Shown: positions 48,606 through 59,145, numbered from the stretch's first letter. The stretch is 64,000 nt of DNA from Pseudomonas sp. BGr12 (GCF_030272895.1 NZ_JALRNF010000031.1:14749-78748), one strand, 5' to 3'. A program made the numbers and translations. The notes: a model not told the origin generated them from the sequence alone.

Positions 48606-48622
48606 GGGCTGCATCGCAGCCC
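48606..48622. repeat. REP-like hairpin
   Basis: GGGCTGC-ATC-GCAGCCC sits in REP-related sequence (GTGGGAGCCGGCAGCGCC). It lies in the 280-nt gap 48437-48716, which otherwise holds another REP fragment and the IS scar. Confidence 0.6.
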
Positions 48623-48716
48623 CCGGGCCAGTCCTGGCAACGGCGCAGTCGATCACAGCCTGGCGGCAGCAGCTACACGTTGATAGCATCTGGCTATTGT
48701 TTTGTGAGGTCCTGCC

Positions 48717-49043
48717 GTGTTGCTTTCCGTTCCCCGCCTGATGGCGCTGACCATGCTGCTGGCCGCCTCCACAGCCCTGGCTGGCAACACCCCCTGCTCC
48801 GGACGCAAGGGCGGTATTGCCGGTTGCGATGGCGACCTGTTCCTGTGTAATGACGGCTCGATCAGCGCCTCGAAAAGAAGTTGCCCCGCTTACTTGGGTA
48901 CCAGTCCGGCACGCCCTGCGGTGCAACCATTAAAAGGTGCCAGCAGCACCTGCAGCTGTGGTTCCGGCACCTTCTGTACCGGGCCGCGGGGTGGCGTCTA
49001 TTGCCTGACACCCAGCGGCAACAAAAGTTACCGGCGTCATTGA
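48717..49043 (+). CDS. Small secreted Cys-rich protein, 108 aa
   Basis: A 108-residue protein with a signal peptide (cleaved after ALA). The mature part has eight Cys, in PCSGRKGGIAGCDGDLFLC and CSCGSGTFCTGPRGGVYC. GGI/GGV-Cys patterns repeat twice, suggesting two disulfide modules. It starts at GTG (48717) with GAGGT upstream. I know similar small secreted proteins in gamma-proteobacteria, but no function. Confidence 0.7.
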   Translation: MLLSVPRLMALTMLLAASTALAGNTPCSGRKGGIAGCDGDLFLCNDGSISASKRSCPAYLGTSPARPAVQPLKGASSTCSCGSGTFCTGPRGGVYCLTPSGNKSYRRH

Positions 49044-49221
49044 AAACACCGTTATCAAACACTTGGCTCGCGATAAAAAAACAATAAACCCGCAACTTTC
49101 GCTATTAACTAAAACAGCACTGTTATCTTTTTGAAACACCCCAAACCCTCAAATTTTAGGTGGTCTTGAAATGTAACTAAGCATGAACTTTAGTGAGGTG
49201 ATAGTTGCCGAGGGTTTGACC

Positions 49222-52200
49222 ATGAAGCCATCTGACGCCCCCCCACTGATCAGGCTGCCCCTGCAACAAACCGCCGATGGCGCTCCAACGCAACCGGCAT
49301 CCTCGACAAGTCGCGGCGCCAGTGGGGGAGTGGCCAGCACCCTGGACAACTTGCGCGTAGTGCAAAGCTGGCAACTGGCACCCGCCGCACGTGCCAGTGA
49401 TGCCCCCCGTAGCGAAACCTTGAATGATCCCCACGCACTGCTGGCGCTGGATGCCGCCGATGGTTCGACCATCTACATCCGTGCCGATGCGCTGGTCGAG
49501 CAATTGCGCCGCACCCGCCCCGATGTGGTGGACAGTGATGGCGTCATCGATTTTGCCCGCTTCACTGACAGCCAGGGCAGGAATCGAGGTGCAATGGATT
49601 GGGTCTGGCGGCAGGTCCGGCAGTTGGTCCTGGGCGATGACGCCATTACTGAGATCGCCAAGGAAAAACTCAGCGGTGCAGCCATCGACTGGGCTTCGCA
49701 AAAGGCCGCCACGGCGTTGATGACTGCCATCGAAAGCCAGCTTGCTGGTCCACCCGGGCTGTACCGCTGGAACGGCGCAGTGTTGAGTGAGCAGGACAAG
49801 ATTGCCAGCGCAAGCGCGCTGGATGCCAGCAAGCCGATCCTGTTGTTCATCCACGGCACGGGCTCGCACACCATGGGCAGCTTTGGCGAGCTGCCCGGCA
49901 CCATGGTCTGGAAAGACCTGCAACTGAAGTTCGCTACGCAGATTGTCGCCCTTGAGCACCGCACCTTCTCGCAAAGCCCGATCGACAATGCGCTGGAGGC
50001 GGTCGAGTTGCTGCCAAAGGGCGCCCGGCTACAGGTGGTCAGCCACTCGCGCGGCGGTCTGGTTGCCGACTTGCTGTGCATGGACCCCAACGATACGCAG
50101 TTGTCGCAATGGATCAAGCATTACCGCCGTGATCCCAGGCCCGATGAAATCGAGCAGGAAAAGCAAGACCCGGCACGGGCCCAGGAGCGCCTGGCATTTG
50201 CAGAAACCGAACAGGGCAAGCTGCGCGATCTCGTCAGCAAGCTTCAACAAAAGCAGTTGAACATCACCCACTACGTACGCGTGGCCGCCCCGGCCCGCGG
50301 CACCGCGCTTCTGTCCGATAACCTCGACGTGTTCCTCTCCTGCCTGCTGAGCCTGGTGCGCAAGTTAGCCACCTTGGGCGTGGGCGCCATCGCCACGCCC
50401 GCGGCCGCCCAGGTGGCGAACCGCGGCCTGAAACTGCTTGAACGGGTGGTCCTGGAAATCGCCGACAAACGCCTGCAGCCGCAAGTGGTGCCCGGCATCG
50501 AGGCCATGCTGCCCGAGGCGCCCATGGGCATGCTGCTGGCGTGGGCGCGGCCACTGCCGAACCTGAAAATGGCCATCGTCGCCGGCGATACCGACGAGTC
50601 GGCCAGCGGCATCCTCCAGCGCATCGGCTACATGTTCGTCAATTGGGCGCTGTTCGACCTGGCCCGCAATGACCTGGTGGTCAACACCGACTCCATGTAC
50701 GGCGGCCTGTTCGACCATGCCCAGGAAGCCCATGCCATGGCGGTCGACGGGCCGCAGGTCAATCACTTCCATTACTTTCGCGACACGGTCAAGTACCGCA
50801 ACCGTTCGCTGCCCAGCAGCATAGGCGACTGGTTGCTGGACAGGGCCGTGGTCTCCCGTGGCGTTGCTGTGCAACCGCAACGGTCCGCAGAAGAAGCCAA
50901 GCAGATAAAGCGCCAACTGGCGACCGACGCAGTGGTGTTCCTCCTACCCGGTATCCTGGGCAGCCGCCTGGGGGTTGGCAAGAACACGGTCTGGCTCGAC
51001 CCGCTGGAGCTTGCCGTAAGTGGCCTGGGTCGCATTGCCATGGATGTGCCGGCGGTCAGCAGCCAGGGCTTGATCAGCCTGGCCTATGAGGACTTGCACG
51101 AATACCTCACCGCTACCCACGAGGTGATTGACCATCACTACGACTGGCGCCAGCCCCTTCAGCAACTGGGTAGCCAGTTGGCCGCGACGTTGCGCAAACA
51201 CCTGGCTGATCACCCGGGCAAAAGCATCCGCCTGCTGGCCCACAGCATGGGTGGGCTGGTCGTTCGTGCGGCCTTCAGGCATGACCCGACGCTCTGGAAG
51301 GACCTGATCACGCACGCCGACGGGCTGGTGGTGATGCTCGGCACCCCGAACCACGGTGCCTACTCCATGGTGGAAACCCTGCTGGGTCAGTCCGACACCA
51401 TCCGCATGCTGGCGCGGGTGGACCTGAACAACAGCCTGCCACAGATCCTCGACATCGTCGGCAAGTTCCCGGGGGCCTTGCACCTGTTGCCCGCCCCCGA
51501 GTTCGAGGATGTCGGCGGGCGCAGCCCGGTGGACTTGTTCGGCAATGCCAGCTGGAGTCAGCTGGCGCTGAAAAACGATGACTTCTGGTTCGGCGACGAA
51601 CTGGGGGCACGTCCCGAGGCCACGCTGCTGGAGCAGGTCAGGCAGTCCTGGCTGGCGCTGGGAGACAACAGCTGGATCGACGAGGATCCGCAGCGGGTCG
51701 CCTATGTCTACGGTCAGGGCAAGAACACCCCCTGCGGCCTGGACATCAGTGGCAAGCAGCTGATGCTGCGCGGCACTCCCCAGGGCGACGGCACTGTGAC
51801 CTGGCGCTCCGGTAAACTGGCCAACCTACCCGACAGCCGTCACTGGTACATGCCGGTGGTTCACGGTGAGCTGGCATCGACCGCACAGTACTTCCCCGAA
51901 ATAGAAAGCCTGCTGCTCAAGCGCACACCTAAACGCCTGGAACGGCTACCCAGCAGTCGCACCGCTGAGCGGGCGAGTGCGCAGGTCAGCTTCCGTGGTG
52001 GGCCGCCGGCTTATCCGTCCGATAACCAGCTGCTCAGCCAGGTGCTGGGCCGCACCAACGGCCTGGCGCCAAAACCCGAGCTGCTCGCCCTGCAGGTCAA
52101 TGTGCTGGCGATGAACCTGAGCTGCGCCCAGGTGCCGCTGATTTGCGGCCACTTCCGCGGCGATCCTATTTCCGGCGCCGAAGCCGCCATCGATCAGACC

Positions 52201-54978
52201 CTGGTCAATGGCGTACTGTCCCAGCGCCAGCGCCTGGGCCTCTACTCGGGCGAGCTGGGCAATGCCACCGTGGTATTGGTGCCGCGTACGGTCGAGGAGG
52301 TGCGCCGTGGCACGGGTCGTGGCGCCGTGATGATCGGCCTTGGCGAAATGGGTGAGCTGACGGCCGAGGTGGTGACCCAGGCGGTGCGTAGCGGCGTACT
52401 ACGTTACCTGTTGAGCGCCGTGGACCAGTACACCCACGCCCAACACATCGTCGACCCTGACAAGCCGGAGGCTTTGCTGCCGCTGCACATCGCCAGTCTG
52501 CTGATCGGCACCAACTCCAGCGTCCAGTTGACCGTGGAAGAGTCCGTGCGCGCCGTGACCCTGGGGGTACTGAAGGCCAACCGTGACTATGCCGAGGTCT
52601 GCGCCGGGCCCAAGGGGCGCCCGGCGGCGGTGACGCGCCTGGACATTGTCGAGATGTTCGTCGATGCGGCGATCTGTGCTGGCTACGCGGTGGCCACCCT
52701 GGACCGCGAGCTGTCCGGTGAGCTCAAACGCCTGAACAGCCGACTGGAACTGGCCCAGGCCGTGCAGTTCGGTGAGGGTGCCCGGCCGCGGCTGAGCATC
52801 ACGCCGACGGGCAACTACTGGCCACGCCTGCAGGTCAGCAGCGCCGATGGCGTGCAACGTACCGGCGACCTTGCCGAGACGGGGGAGGTCAGGCCCGCGC
52901 AACGTTTCAACTTCCTCTACATGGGCCAACGCGCCCGGGTCGAGGCGCTGGTCGACCAGCGTCAGCCAGGATTGCTGGAAAAGATGGTCGACAGCGCCCT
53001 GCGTGGGGCCAGCACCACCCGCTACGATTCAGCAGCGTTCTTCGGCAACAGCCTGTTCCAGTTGATGCTGCCGCTCGCGTTCAAAGGCGCGGTGCGCAAA
53101 TCGGACAACCTGATGCTGGTTCTCGATGAAAGCAGCGCCAACCTGCCATGGGAGATGCTCGAGACCGATGGCGAACCGCTGATCAGGCGTACCCGCCTGG
53201 TGCGCCAGTTCATCACCCAGCGCTACCGGCGCGAGGTGGTGCGCACCGACCTGATGAATGCCTGCGTGATCGGCAACCCCGGCACCCAGGGCTATTTCAA
53301 ACAGTTCAAATCCAAAGGCGACGGGCCCTCGCCGGATCGGCTGCCGATCTTGCCGGGCGCCCTGCGCGAAAGCCAGGCGGTCGGCCGGGTGCTCGATAGC
53401 GCGGGCTACTCCACCTGGAGCCTGCCCGATGACGCCAGTGCCGTAGAGGTATTCGACCAGCTGTTCGCAAGGCCCTACCGGGTGCTGGTGATCTGCGCCC
53501 ACGGGGTGTTCCATAGCGAAGACCAGGACGGGCAGAAGCGCAGCGGGGTGGTGCTGTCCGATGGCTTGTTGCTGACCGCCGCCGAGATCGACCGGATGGA
53601 GACCGTGCCGGACCTGGTGTTCCTCAGCTGCTGCCACCTTGGCAAGGTCGGGGTGTCTGAACCGGGCGGCAATCGGCTGGCGGCGAGCCTGGCGCAAGAG
53701 CTGATCAACATGGGCGTGCGCTGTGTGGTGGCGGCGGGCTGGGAGGTCGATGACAATGCCGCGTGCTGCTTCAGCGAAACCTTCTTCAACCGCTTGGCCA
53801 TCTACGGTGATCACTTCGCCGAAGCCATTGCCTGCGCGCGGCTGGAGACCCTCGCACAGTTCCCCGGCTACAACACCTGGGGCGCTTACCAGGCCTACGG
53901 TGACCCGTTGTTCCAGCTCAGGTTGCTGCCGCCCAGTGATGGGAGCAACAGTTGCCTGCGCGGTTCGCCAGAGCTGCTCGACTGGCTTGAAGGGCTGCGA
54001 CTGCGCGCCGCCAGCCCGGACTCAGCGACGGTGGGGCAGGGGTTCCAGCAGGTACTCGATCTGGTTCAAAAGCGTTTGCTAGAGCTGCCGGTAAACTGGA
54101 TCAAGCAAGCCGAAGTTCAGTATGGGTTGGGGCTGCTGTATAGCGAGTGGGGAGAAGCCGATGCATTGGAGGAAGCGAAAAAGGCATTGCTGGAGGCCCT
54201 TGCCCGCTTCAATGGCCGGGGCTGTGTGCCGCTGACCGCAGTGGAAAAACTGATTGATGTGGAAATTCGCCAGGCTTATCTGAGTGCCGCTCCCGAAGTT
54301 GCGGGCGGTGCTGGCGACTTCGCGCAAGCCAGTCAGTTGATCGAATCGGCCATCCAGCGTGCTGATTCCTTGAACAAAGTATGTGAGGCTACCTCAGGTA
54401 CGTTGCTGGCGCGCCGTCAGGTCATGCGCGGGCGGGCGCTCAAGCGCAAGGCCCATCTGTTGCTGATGCAGTACGCGCCCAGTTCCAAAACCAAGAGCAA
54501 TGCCCAAGCTAATCCAATCAGTAAGATTCTTGAGGAGGCCAGGGAAGCTTATGCCGCAGGGGAAGACCGTAACGCATCCGACTGGAACCCCTACGCCATG
54601 CTCAACCGGATTCAACTTGAAATCATGTCACCCAAGAGCGCGCCTTCGATCGAAGACCTTGACCGCTGTGAAGCCGAAGCACAGGCCCGCTACAAGCGCT
54701 CGTTCGGCGTATTCGATGCGGTGATGAAGGCCGATGTGCAACTGACCCGCTGGCTGATCGGGGTTTCGGAGAACAAGGAAGACTCGCGGGACGTTGCCGA
54801 ACGCAAGCTGATCGACAGCTACGATGATGCGCTGGCAGGCCAGCGTATTTCGGCGCGGCAGTTCGAGTCGGTCGTGCGCCAGTTGCAGCTGATTGAATGC
54901 TGGCTGAGGTGGACCGGCAGGCCCGGGCAAGCCCAGGTACCGGAGAACATCGCCAAGGTACTGTTGCAGCGCCGCTGA
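49222..54978 (+). CDS. Giant fusion: two alpha/beta-hydrolases, LAP-N-like domain and CHAT protease
   Basis: A 1918-residue soluble protein. Hydrolase 1 has the oxyanion motif HGTGS (211-215), nucleophile Ser276 in SHSRGG and a His at 515 or 517. Hydrolase 2 is LCAT/PGAP1-like: LLPGILGSRL (574-583), Ser675 in HSMGG, probable His881. Residues 960-1190 resemble the leucine-aminopeptidase N-terminal (macro-like) fold (CGHFRGDPISGAEAAID). A CHAT caspase-like protease has His1427 (ICAHG) and Cys1471 (LSCC). The last 330 residues are helical, TPR-like. ATG 49222 (GAGGG 7 nt upstream) is preferred to ATG 49183. No signal peptide. CHAT proteases often act in immunity or cell death; that role is inferred. 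Confidence 0.85.
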   Translation: MKPSDAPPLIRLPLQQTADGAPTQPASSTSRGASGGVASTLDNLRVVQSWQLAPAARASDAPRSETLNDPHALLALDAADGSTIYIRADALVEQLRRTRPDVVDSDGVIDFARFTDSQGRNRGAMDWVWRQVRQLVLGDDAITEIAKEKLSGAAIDWASQKAATALMTAIESQLAGPPGLYRWNGAVLSEQDKIASASALDASKPILLFIHGTGSHTMGSFGELPGTMVWKDLQLKFATQIVALEHRTFSQSPIDNALEAVELLPKGARLQVVSHSRGGLVADLLCMDPNDTQLSQWIKHYRRDPRPDEIEQEKQDPARAQERLAFAETEQGKLRDLVSKLQQKQLNITHYVRVAAPARGTALLSDNLDVFLSCLLSLVRKLATLGVGAIATPAAAQVANRGLKLLERVVLEIADKRLQPQVVPGIEAMLPEAPMGMLLAWARPLPNLKMAIVAGDTDESASGILQRIGYMFVNWALFDLARNDLVVNTDSMYGGLFDHAQEAHAMAVDGPQVNHFHYFRDTVKYRNRSLPSSIGDWLLDRAVVSRGVAVQPQRSAEEAKQIKRQLATDAVVFLLPGILGSRLGVGKNTVWLDPLELAVSGLGRIAMDVPAVSSQGLISLAYEDLHEYLTATHEVIDHHYDWRQPLQQLGSQLAATLRKHLADHPGKSIRLLAHSMGGLVVRAAFRHDPTLWKDLITHADGLVVMLGTPNHGAYSMVETLLGQSDTIRMLARVDLNNSLPQILDIVGKFPGALHLLPAPEFEDVGGRSPVDLFGNASWSQLALKNDDFWFGDELGARPEATLLEQVRQSWLALGDNSWIDEDPQRVAYVYGQGKNTPCGLDISGKQLMLRGTPQGDGTVTWRSGKLANLPDSRHWYMPVVHGELASTAQYFPEIESLLLKRTPKRLERLPSSRTAERASAQVSFRGGPPAYPSDNQLLSQVLGRTNGLAPKPELLALQVNVLAMNLSCAQVPLICGHFRGDPISGAEAAIDQTLVNGVLSQRQRLGLYSGELGNATVVLVPRTVEEVRRGTGRGAVMIGLGEMGELTAEVVTQAVRSGVLRYLLSAVDQYTHAQHIVDPDKPEALLPLHIASLLIGTNSSVQLTVEESVRAVTLGVLKANRDYAEVCAGPKGRPAAVTRLDIVEMFVDAAICAGYAVATLDRELSGELKRLNSRLELAQAVQFGEGARPRLSITPTGNYWPRLQVSSADGVQRTGDLAETGEVRPAQRFNFLYMGQRARVEALVDQRQPGLLEKMVDSALRGASTTRYDSAAFFGNSLFQLMLPLAFKGAVRKSDNLMLVLDESSANLPWEMLETDGEPLIRRTRLVRQFITQRYRREVVRTDLMNACVIGNPGTQGYFKQFKSKGDGPSPDRLPILPGALRESQAVGRVLDSAGYSTWSLPDDASAVEVFDQLFARPYRVLVICAHGVFHSEDQDGQKRSGVVLSDGLLLTAAEIDRMETVPDLVFLSCCHLGKVGVSEPGGNRLAASLAQELINMGVRCVVAAGWEVDDNAACCFSETFFNRLAIYGDHFAEAIACARLETLAQFPGYNTWGAYQAYGDPLFQLRLLPPSDGSNSCLRGSPELLDWLEGLRLRAASPDSATVGQGFQQVLDLVQKRLLELPVNWIKQAEVQYGLGLLYSEWGEADALEEAKKALLEALARFNGRGCVPLTAVEKLIDVEIRQAYLSAAPEVAGGAGDFAQASQLIESAIQRADSLNKVCEATSGTLLARRQVMRGRALKRKAHLLLMQYAPSSKTKSNAQANPISKILEEAREAYAAGEDRNASDWNPYAMLNRIQLEIMSPKSAPSIEDLDRCEAEAQARYKRSFGVFDAVMKADVQLTRWLIGVSENKEDSRDVAERKLIDSYDDALAGQRISARQFESVVRQLQLIECWLRWTGRPGQAQVPENIAKVLLQRR

Positions 54979-54987
54979 ACCGTAGCC

Positions 54988-55096
54988 GCTGCCGCCAGGC
55001 TGCGATCGACTGCGTAGCAGTCGCAACCCAGGCGCCTCGGTAGCGGCGGGTCCATTCATACGGCCGCTTTGCGGCCGATCGCAGCCTGGCGGCAGC
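54988..55096. repeat. Long inverted repeat of REP type (second class)
   Basis: Perfect 21-bp arms at 54988-55008 and 55076-55096 (core CTGCCGCCAGGCTGCGATC) enclose two inner hairpins (GCGATCGACTGC...GCAGTCGC and CGGCCGC...GCGGCCG). It fills the gap between convergent genes and probably terminates both. Confidence 0.85.
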
Positions 55097-55098
55097 GC

Positions 55099-57225
55099 CT
55101 ACACCTTGAACGTCGCCATTAGCCCTTGCTGGTGGTTGGCCAGGCGGTTCAGCGCCTGGCTGATCTGCGCCGACTCCTCGGCTTGACCTGACAACGACTC
55201 GGTCACGTCGCGGATACTGGCGACATTGCGGTTCACTTCTTCGGCCACCGCGCTCTGCTCCTCGGCCGCCGAGGCGATCTGCAGGTTCATGTCGGTGATC
55301 ACCGCCACCGCTTCGCTGATGCGCTGCAATGCCGGCACCGCCTGCTCGGCCTGGGCCACGCTGCCCTGGGCCTGGCGGTGGCTGCTGTGCATCGAGCCGA
55401 CCACTTCGCGGGTGCCTTGCTGCAAGCCTTCGATCACCTGGCGGATCTCGTCCACCGAGTCCTGGGTGCGGCGCGCCAGGTTGCGCACTTCATCGGCGAC
55501 CACGGCAAAACCGCGACCGGCTTCACCGGCGCGGGCCGCTTCGATGGCGGCGTTCAGGGCCAGCAGGTTGGTCTGCTCGGCGATGGCGCGAATCACCTCC
55601 AGTACCGAGCCGATCTGCTCGCTGCGCTCGGCCAGCTGCTGGACTTCTTCCATGCCGGCGTTCATTTCGCAGGCCAGTTGTTCGATGGCGCGGGTGGTGG
55701 TGCGGATCAGCGCCAGGCCTTCGCGGGTGGCCTGGTCGGCACCGCGCGCCGCTTCGGCGGCCTGGGCCGCATTGCGGGCGACGTCCTGGGCGGTGGCGCT
55801 CATTTCCTGGGAGGCGGTGGCCACCTGGTCCACTTCACGGTACTGCTGCTGCATGCCGGCGCTGGTCTGGCTGGCGATGGCCGCCGACTGGTCGGCGGTG
55901 CCGCGGGCGTCCAGCACCGAGGCCTTCACATCGGCAATCAGTGGTTGCAGCTTGTCGAGGAAGCGGTTGAAGCCGCCGGTCAGTTCACCCAGTTCGTCCG
56001 CGCGGGCGTAGTCCAGGCGCCGGGTCAGGTCGCCGTCGCCGCTGGCGATGTCCTTGAGCCGGGCCGCCACGTCGAGGATCGGCCGGGTCACGCCGCGGGC
56101 GCTCAGCCAGATCACCAGCAGGCCCAGCACTGCTGCGCCCAGGGTCATGGCCAGGCTGTTGAGGTTGGCGGAGGTGTTATGTTCATCCAGGCGCGCGTTG
56201 AGGGCGATGGCCGGGGCCTGCAGGACCTGCTCGGGCACTTCCAGCAGCACGCTCCAGGGCTGGGCGCCGGGCACCGGGGCGAACGACTGGCTGACCTGCA
56301 GCAGACCATCGCTCGTGAGCTCTGCCGCCTTGCCGGCGCGCATCTGGGCGAGCAGGGCGCTGGCCTGAGCGCCGAACACCTGCTCGACCTTGTTGCTCAA
56401 TTGCCCGGCATCGCGGCTGTGCCCGGCCAGCAGGCCGGCAGGGCTGACGATGCTGACCTGGCCGTTGCCGTCGAACAGCTCCTGGCGACCGTCCAGGCTC
56501 AGTTGCTGCAGGTTGTCGAGGCTGATGTCCAGGCCCAGCACGCCGATGATCTTGCCGTCCTGCTTGAGTGGCAGGGCGATGCTGGTGAGCATGGTCTTGC
56601 GCCCGCCGGCGACGTCGAAATAGGGGTCGAGCACGCACGTTTCACCCCGTTCCAACGGGCAGGTCAGCCAGCGGTTGTAGGGCGAGCCGTTGGCCGTCGG
56701 GCTGGTGTCGGCGAGCATCGACTCGGGCATGATTTCCGACTCCAGCTGGCCCGGCGTGACTTGTGACCAGTACAGGGAAAAGCGTCCGCTTTCGTTGCTG
56801 CCCTGGGCTGCCTGATCGATGAACCGGGCGTCCTTGGCATCCAGCGCGTCGGGCAGGAACACCAGGTACAGGCCAAGCACATCAGGGTTGTCGCCCAGGG
56901 CCGATTGCATCTGACGGTTCAGCACCTCGCGCAGGTTGTCCTGGCCCTGGGCCTGGAGCGTCAGCACCAGGCGCGAGAGGCCGCTGCCATACAGGTAGGC
57001 ATCCTTGAAGTAGCGCTGGATGCGCGTGGCTTGCAATTGGGCATAGGTCTGCAGGCGCAGGCGCGCGTTCTGGTCGAGCATCTGCGTGCTGGCGCTGTTG
57101 ACCAGGGCGGCGCTGCGGCTGGACTGGAACAGGGTCGCGGTCATCAGCAGGGCGACGATGACCAGCAGGCACAGGCCGGAGAGCAGGGTGATCTTCCATT
57201 GGATCAGCAGGCGACGCAGCAGCAT
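55099..57225 (-). CDS. Methyl-accepting chemotaxis protein, dCache sensor type
   Basis: A 708-residue chemoreceptor. TM1 lies near residues 10-30. A long periplasmic double-Cache sensor (about 35-345) carries YSRW-like segments ([35 protein letters not shown]). TM2 ([22 protein letters not shown]), HAMP, and the signalling tip [39 protein letters not shown] follow. The ATG at 57225 with AAGGA is chosen over 57288. The ligand is unknown; dCache receptors often bind amino acids or polyamines, which fits the importer next door. Confidence 0.93.
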   Translation of the reverse strand: MLLRRLLIQWKITLLSGLCLLVIVALLMTATLFQSSRSAALVNSASTQMLDQNARLRLQTYAQLQATRIQRYFKDAYLYGSGLSRLVLTLQAQGQDNLREVLNRQMQSALGDNPDVLGLYLVFLPDALDAKDARFIDQAAQGSNESGRFSLYWSQVTPGQLESEIMPESMLADTSPTANGSPYNRWLTCPLERGETCVLDPYFDVAGGRKTMLTSIALPLKQDGKIIGVLGLDISLDNLQQLSLDGRQELFDGNGQVSIVSPAGLLAGHSRDAGQLSNKVEQVFGAQASALLAQMRAGKAAELTSDGLLQVSQSFAPVPGAQPWSVLLEVPEQVLQAPAIALNARLDEHNTSANLNSLAMTLGAAVLGLLVIWLSARGVTRPILDVAARLKDIASGDGDLTRRLDYARADELGELTGGFNRFLDKLQPLIADVKASVLDARGTADQSAAIASQTSAGMQQQYREVDQVATASQEMSATAQDVARNAAQAAEAARGADQATREGLALIRTTTRAIEQLACEMNAGMEEVQQLAERSEQIGSVLEVIRAIAEQTNLLALNAAIEAARAGEAGRGFAVVADEVRNLARRTQDSVDEIRQVIEGLQQGTREVVGSMHSSHRQAQGSVAQAEQAVPALQRISEAVAVITDMNLQIASAAEEQSAVAEEVNRNVASIRDVTESLSGQAEESAQISQALNRLANHQQGLMATFKV

Positions 57226-57291
57226 GGTGACGTCCTTGTTGTTAGCAGGGGAAGCAACATAAGCCCGTCCACTCAAGGCGGATACCAACTC

Positions 57292-57363
57292 GGTGGGAGC
57301 GGGCTTGCCCCGCGATTGCGCTCTGTCAGGAAGATCGCTTCGCGGGGCAAGCCCGCTCCCACC
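57292..57363. repeat. Inverted pair of REP elements
   Basis: Arms at 57292-57315 and 57340-57363 carry the GAGCGGGCTTGCCCCGCGA core. It lies between the chemoreceptor start and the 3' end of the APC permease gene. Confidence 0.9.
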
Positions 57364-57391
57364 GAGGTGAACGGCACTCTGTCGTTTTCTT

Positions 57392-58780
57392 TTACTCGGC
57401 TACGTAACTGGGCGGTGCGACCTTGAAGGCCTTGGTCAGGTACGCCAGGTACAACACCCCGAGGCTGGCCCAGACGCCACCGAACAGCAGCGAGTGTTCA
57501 TCGAGGTCGAGCCAGAGGATGGCGATGATGCAGAAACCGACGGTGGGCATCACCAGGTACTTGAGCTTGTCGCCCAGGGTCCGGTTGCAGCCTTCGCGCA
57601 GGTAGCAGTGCACGATCACCGACAGGTTGACGAAGCTGAAGGCCACCAGCGCGCCGAAGTTGATCACCGAGGCGGCGGTCACCAGGTCGAAGACGATCGC
57701 CGACAGCGAAATCAGGCCGACGATGACGATGTTGATCACCGGGGTCTTCCACTTGCCGTGCAGCTGGCCGAAGACGCGCTTGGGGATCACGTTGTCGCGG
57801 CCCATCACGTACAGCAGGCGCGAGACGCTGGCTTGCGAGGCCAGGCCCGAGGCGATGGTGTTGATGATGGTGCAACAGATGAAGATCGACTGGAACAGCT
57901 TGCCGCCGACATACAGGGCGATTTCCGGCAGGGCGGCTTCAGGGTCCTGGAAGCGGTCCATGTTCGGGAAGAACGACTGGATGTAGTACGACACGACGAT
58001 GAACACCAGGCCGCCGATCAGGGCGATCAGGAAGATCGCGCGGGGGATGACCTTGTGTGCGTTCTCGGTTTCTTCGCTCAGGGTGGTGACCGCGTCGAAG
58101 CCCAGGAACGAGAAGCACAGGATGGTCGCGCCGGTGATCAGCACATTGAGGTGGGTGTCGGCGCCCACGAACGGCTGCAGGCTCAAGGCCGTGCCCAGGC
58201 CTTCGCCGCTGTGCAGGCCGCGGAGGGTCAGGTAGATGAACACGCCGATGATGATCGCCTGGACGGCCACGAACAGGGTGTTGAAGTTGGCCACCAGGTT
58301 GATGCTGCGGATGTTGATCAGGCTCATCAGCGTAACGAAGCCCACCACCCAGGCCCAGGCCGGCACTTCCGGGAACATCACCGACAGGTAGAGCTTGGCC
58401 AGCAGGGCGTTGACCATGGGCAGCAGCAGGTAGTCGAGCAGCGACGACCAGCCGACCAGGAAGCCCACATGCGGGTTGATGGCCCGGCGAGTGTAGGTGT
58501 AGGCCGAGCCGGATTCGGGAAAACGACGGACCAGGATGCCGTAGCTGACGGCGGTGAACAGAATGCCGATCAGGGCCAGCACATAGGCGCTGGGCACGTG
58601 GCCGCTGGTGATGCCGGAGACGATGCCGAAGGTGTCGAACACGGTCATCGGGGCGATGTAGGCCAGGCCGATGATGACCACTTGCCAGAGTTTCAGGGTC
58701 TTTCTGAATTGCGCGTCCGGTGCTGAGCTCAGAACAGGTCCGTTGTTCTGCTGATGAGGTGCACTCGAGGGAACTGGCAT
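57392..58780 (-). CDS. APC-family putrescine-type importer
   Basis: A 462-residue, 12-segment permease closely matching E. coli PuuP/PlaP in visible blocks: [28 protein letters not shown] (TM1), [71 protein letters not shown], and [18 protein letters not shown]. It imports putrescine or a related amine by proton symport. The ATG at 58780 is chosen because the PuuP-like N-terminus begins there. Putrescine specificity is inferred from similarity and from the nearby polyamine amidohydrolase. Confidence 0.87.
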   Translation of the reverse strand: MPVPSSAPHQQNNGPVLSSAPDAQFRKTLKLWQVVIIGLAYIAPMTVFDTFGIVSGITSGHVPSAYVLALIGILFTAVSYGILVRRFPESGSAYTYTRRAINPHVGFLVGWSSLLDYLLLPMVNALLAKLYLSVMFPEVPAWAWVVGFVTLMSLINIRSINLVANFNTLFVAVQAIIIGVFIYLTLRGLHSGEGLGTALSLQPFVGADTHLNVLITGATILCFSFLGFDAVTTLSEETENAHKVIPRAIFLIALIGGLVFIVVSYYIQSFFPNMDRFQDPEAALPEIALYVGGKLFQSIFICCTIINTIASGLASQASVSRLLYVMGRDNVIPKRVFGQLHGKWKTPVINIVIVGLISLSAIVFDLVTAASVINFGALVAFSFVNLSVIVHCYLREGCNRTLGDKLKYLVMPTVGFCIIAILWLDLDEHSLLFGGVWASLGVLYLAYLTKAFKVAPPSYVAE

Positions 58781-59065
58781 ATCGTTGGTGCTTGCCCGTG
58801 TGTGTTTGGAATTATTTTTTGGGAGCCGTGAGGCAGGGGCAAAATAGAAAGAGTGCGGGAGGTGTGTCAATTAAATTTTTACAGTGTGTTTCCATGCTGG
58901 GGAGGTCTGATTGGGTGGATCGCTCTAGATAGAGGCTTGTGGCGATTTATGTGGCAAAGGGTATGTCTAAAAAAATCGACGGGCTGCGCAGGTTTATGTC
59001 GATTTTTATCGGCCTATGGGGCTATCGCAGGCTGCGCCAGCTCCCACAGTGTTCACCACAATGGC

Positions 59066-59145
59066 CAGCAACCCAGCAACCCAGCAACCCAGCAACCCAG
59101 CAACCCAGCAACCCAGCAACCCAGTAATCCAGTAATCCAGTAACC
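59066..59145. repeat. Octamer tandem repeat, ten units
   Basis: Seven exact copies of CAGCAACC (59066-59121) are followed by three variants CAGTAATC, CAGTAATC, CAGTAACC (59122-59145). It is flanked on both sides by REP-derived sequence. Perfect octamers suggest recent slippage expansion and likely length variation between strains. Confidence 0.92.

Noticed and set aside
59066..59145. Repeat array considered as CRISPR
   Set aside because: Units are 8 bp and contiguous with no spacers, and there are no cas genes.
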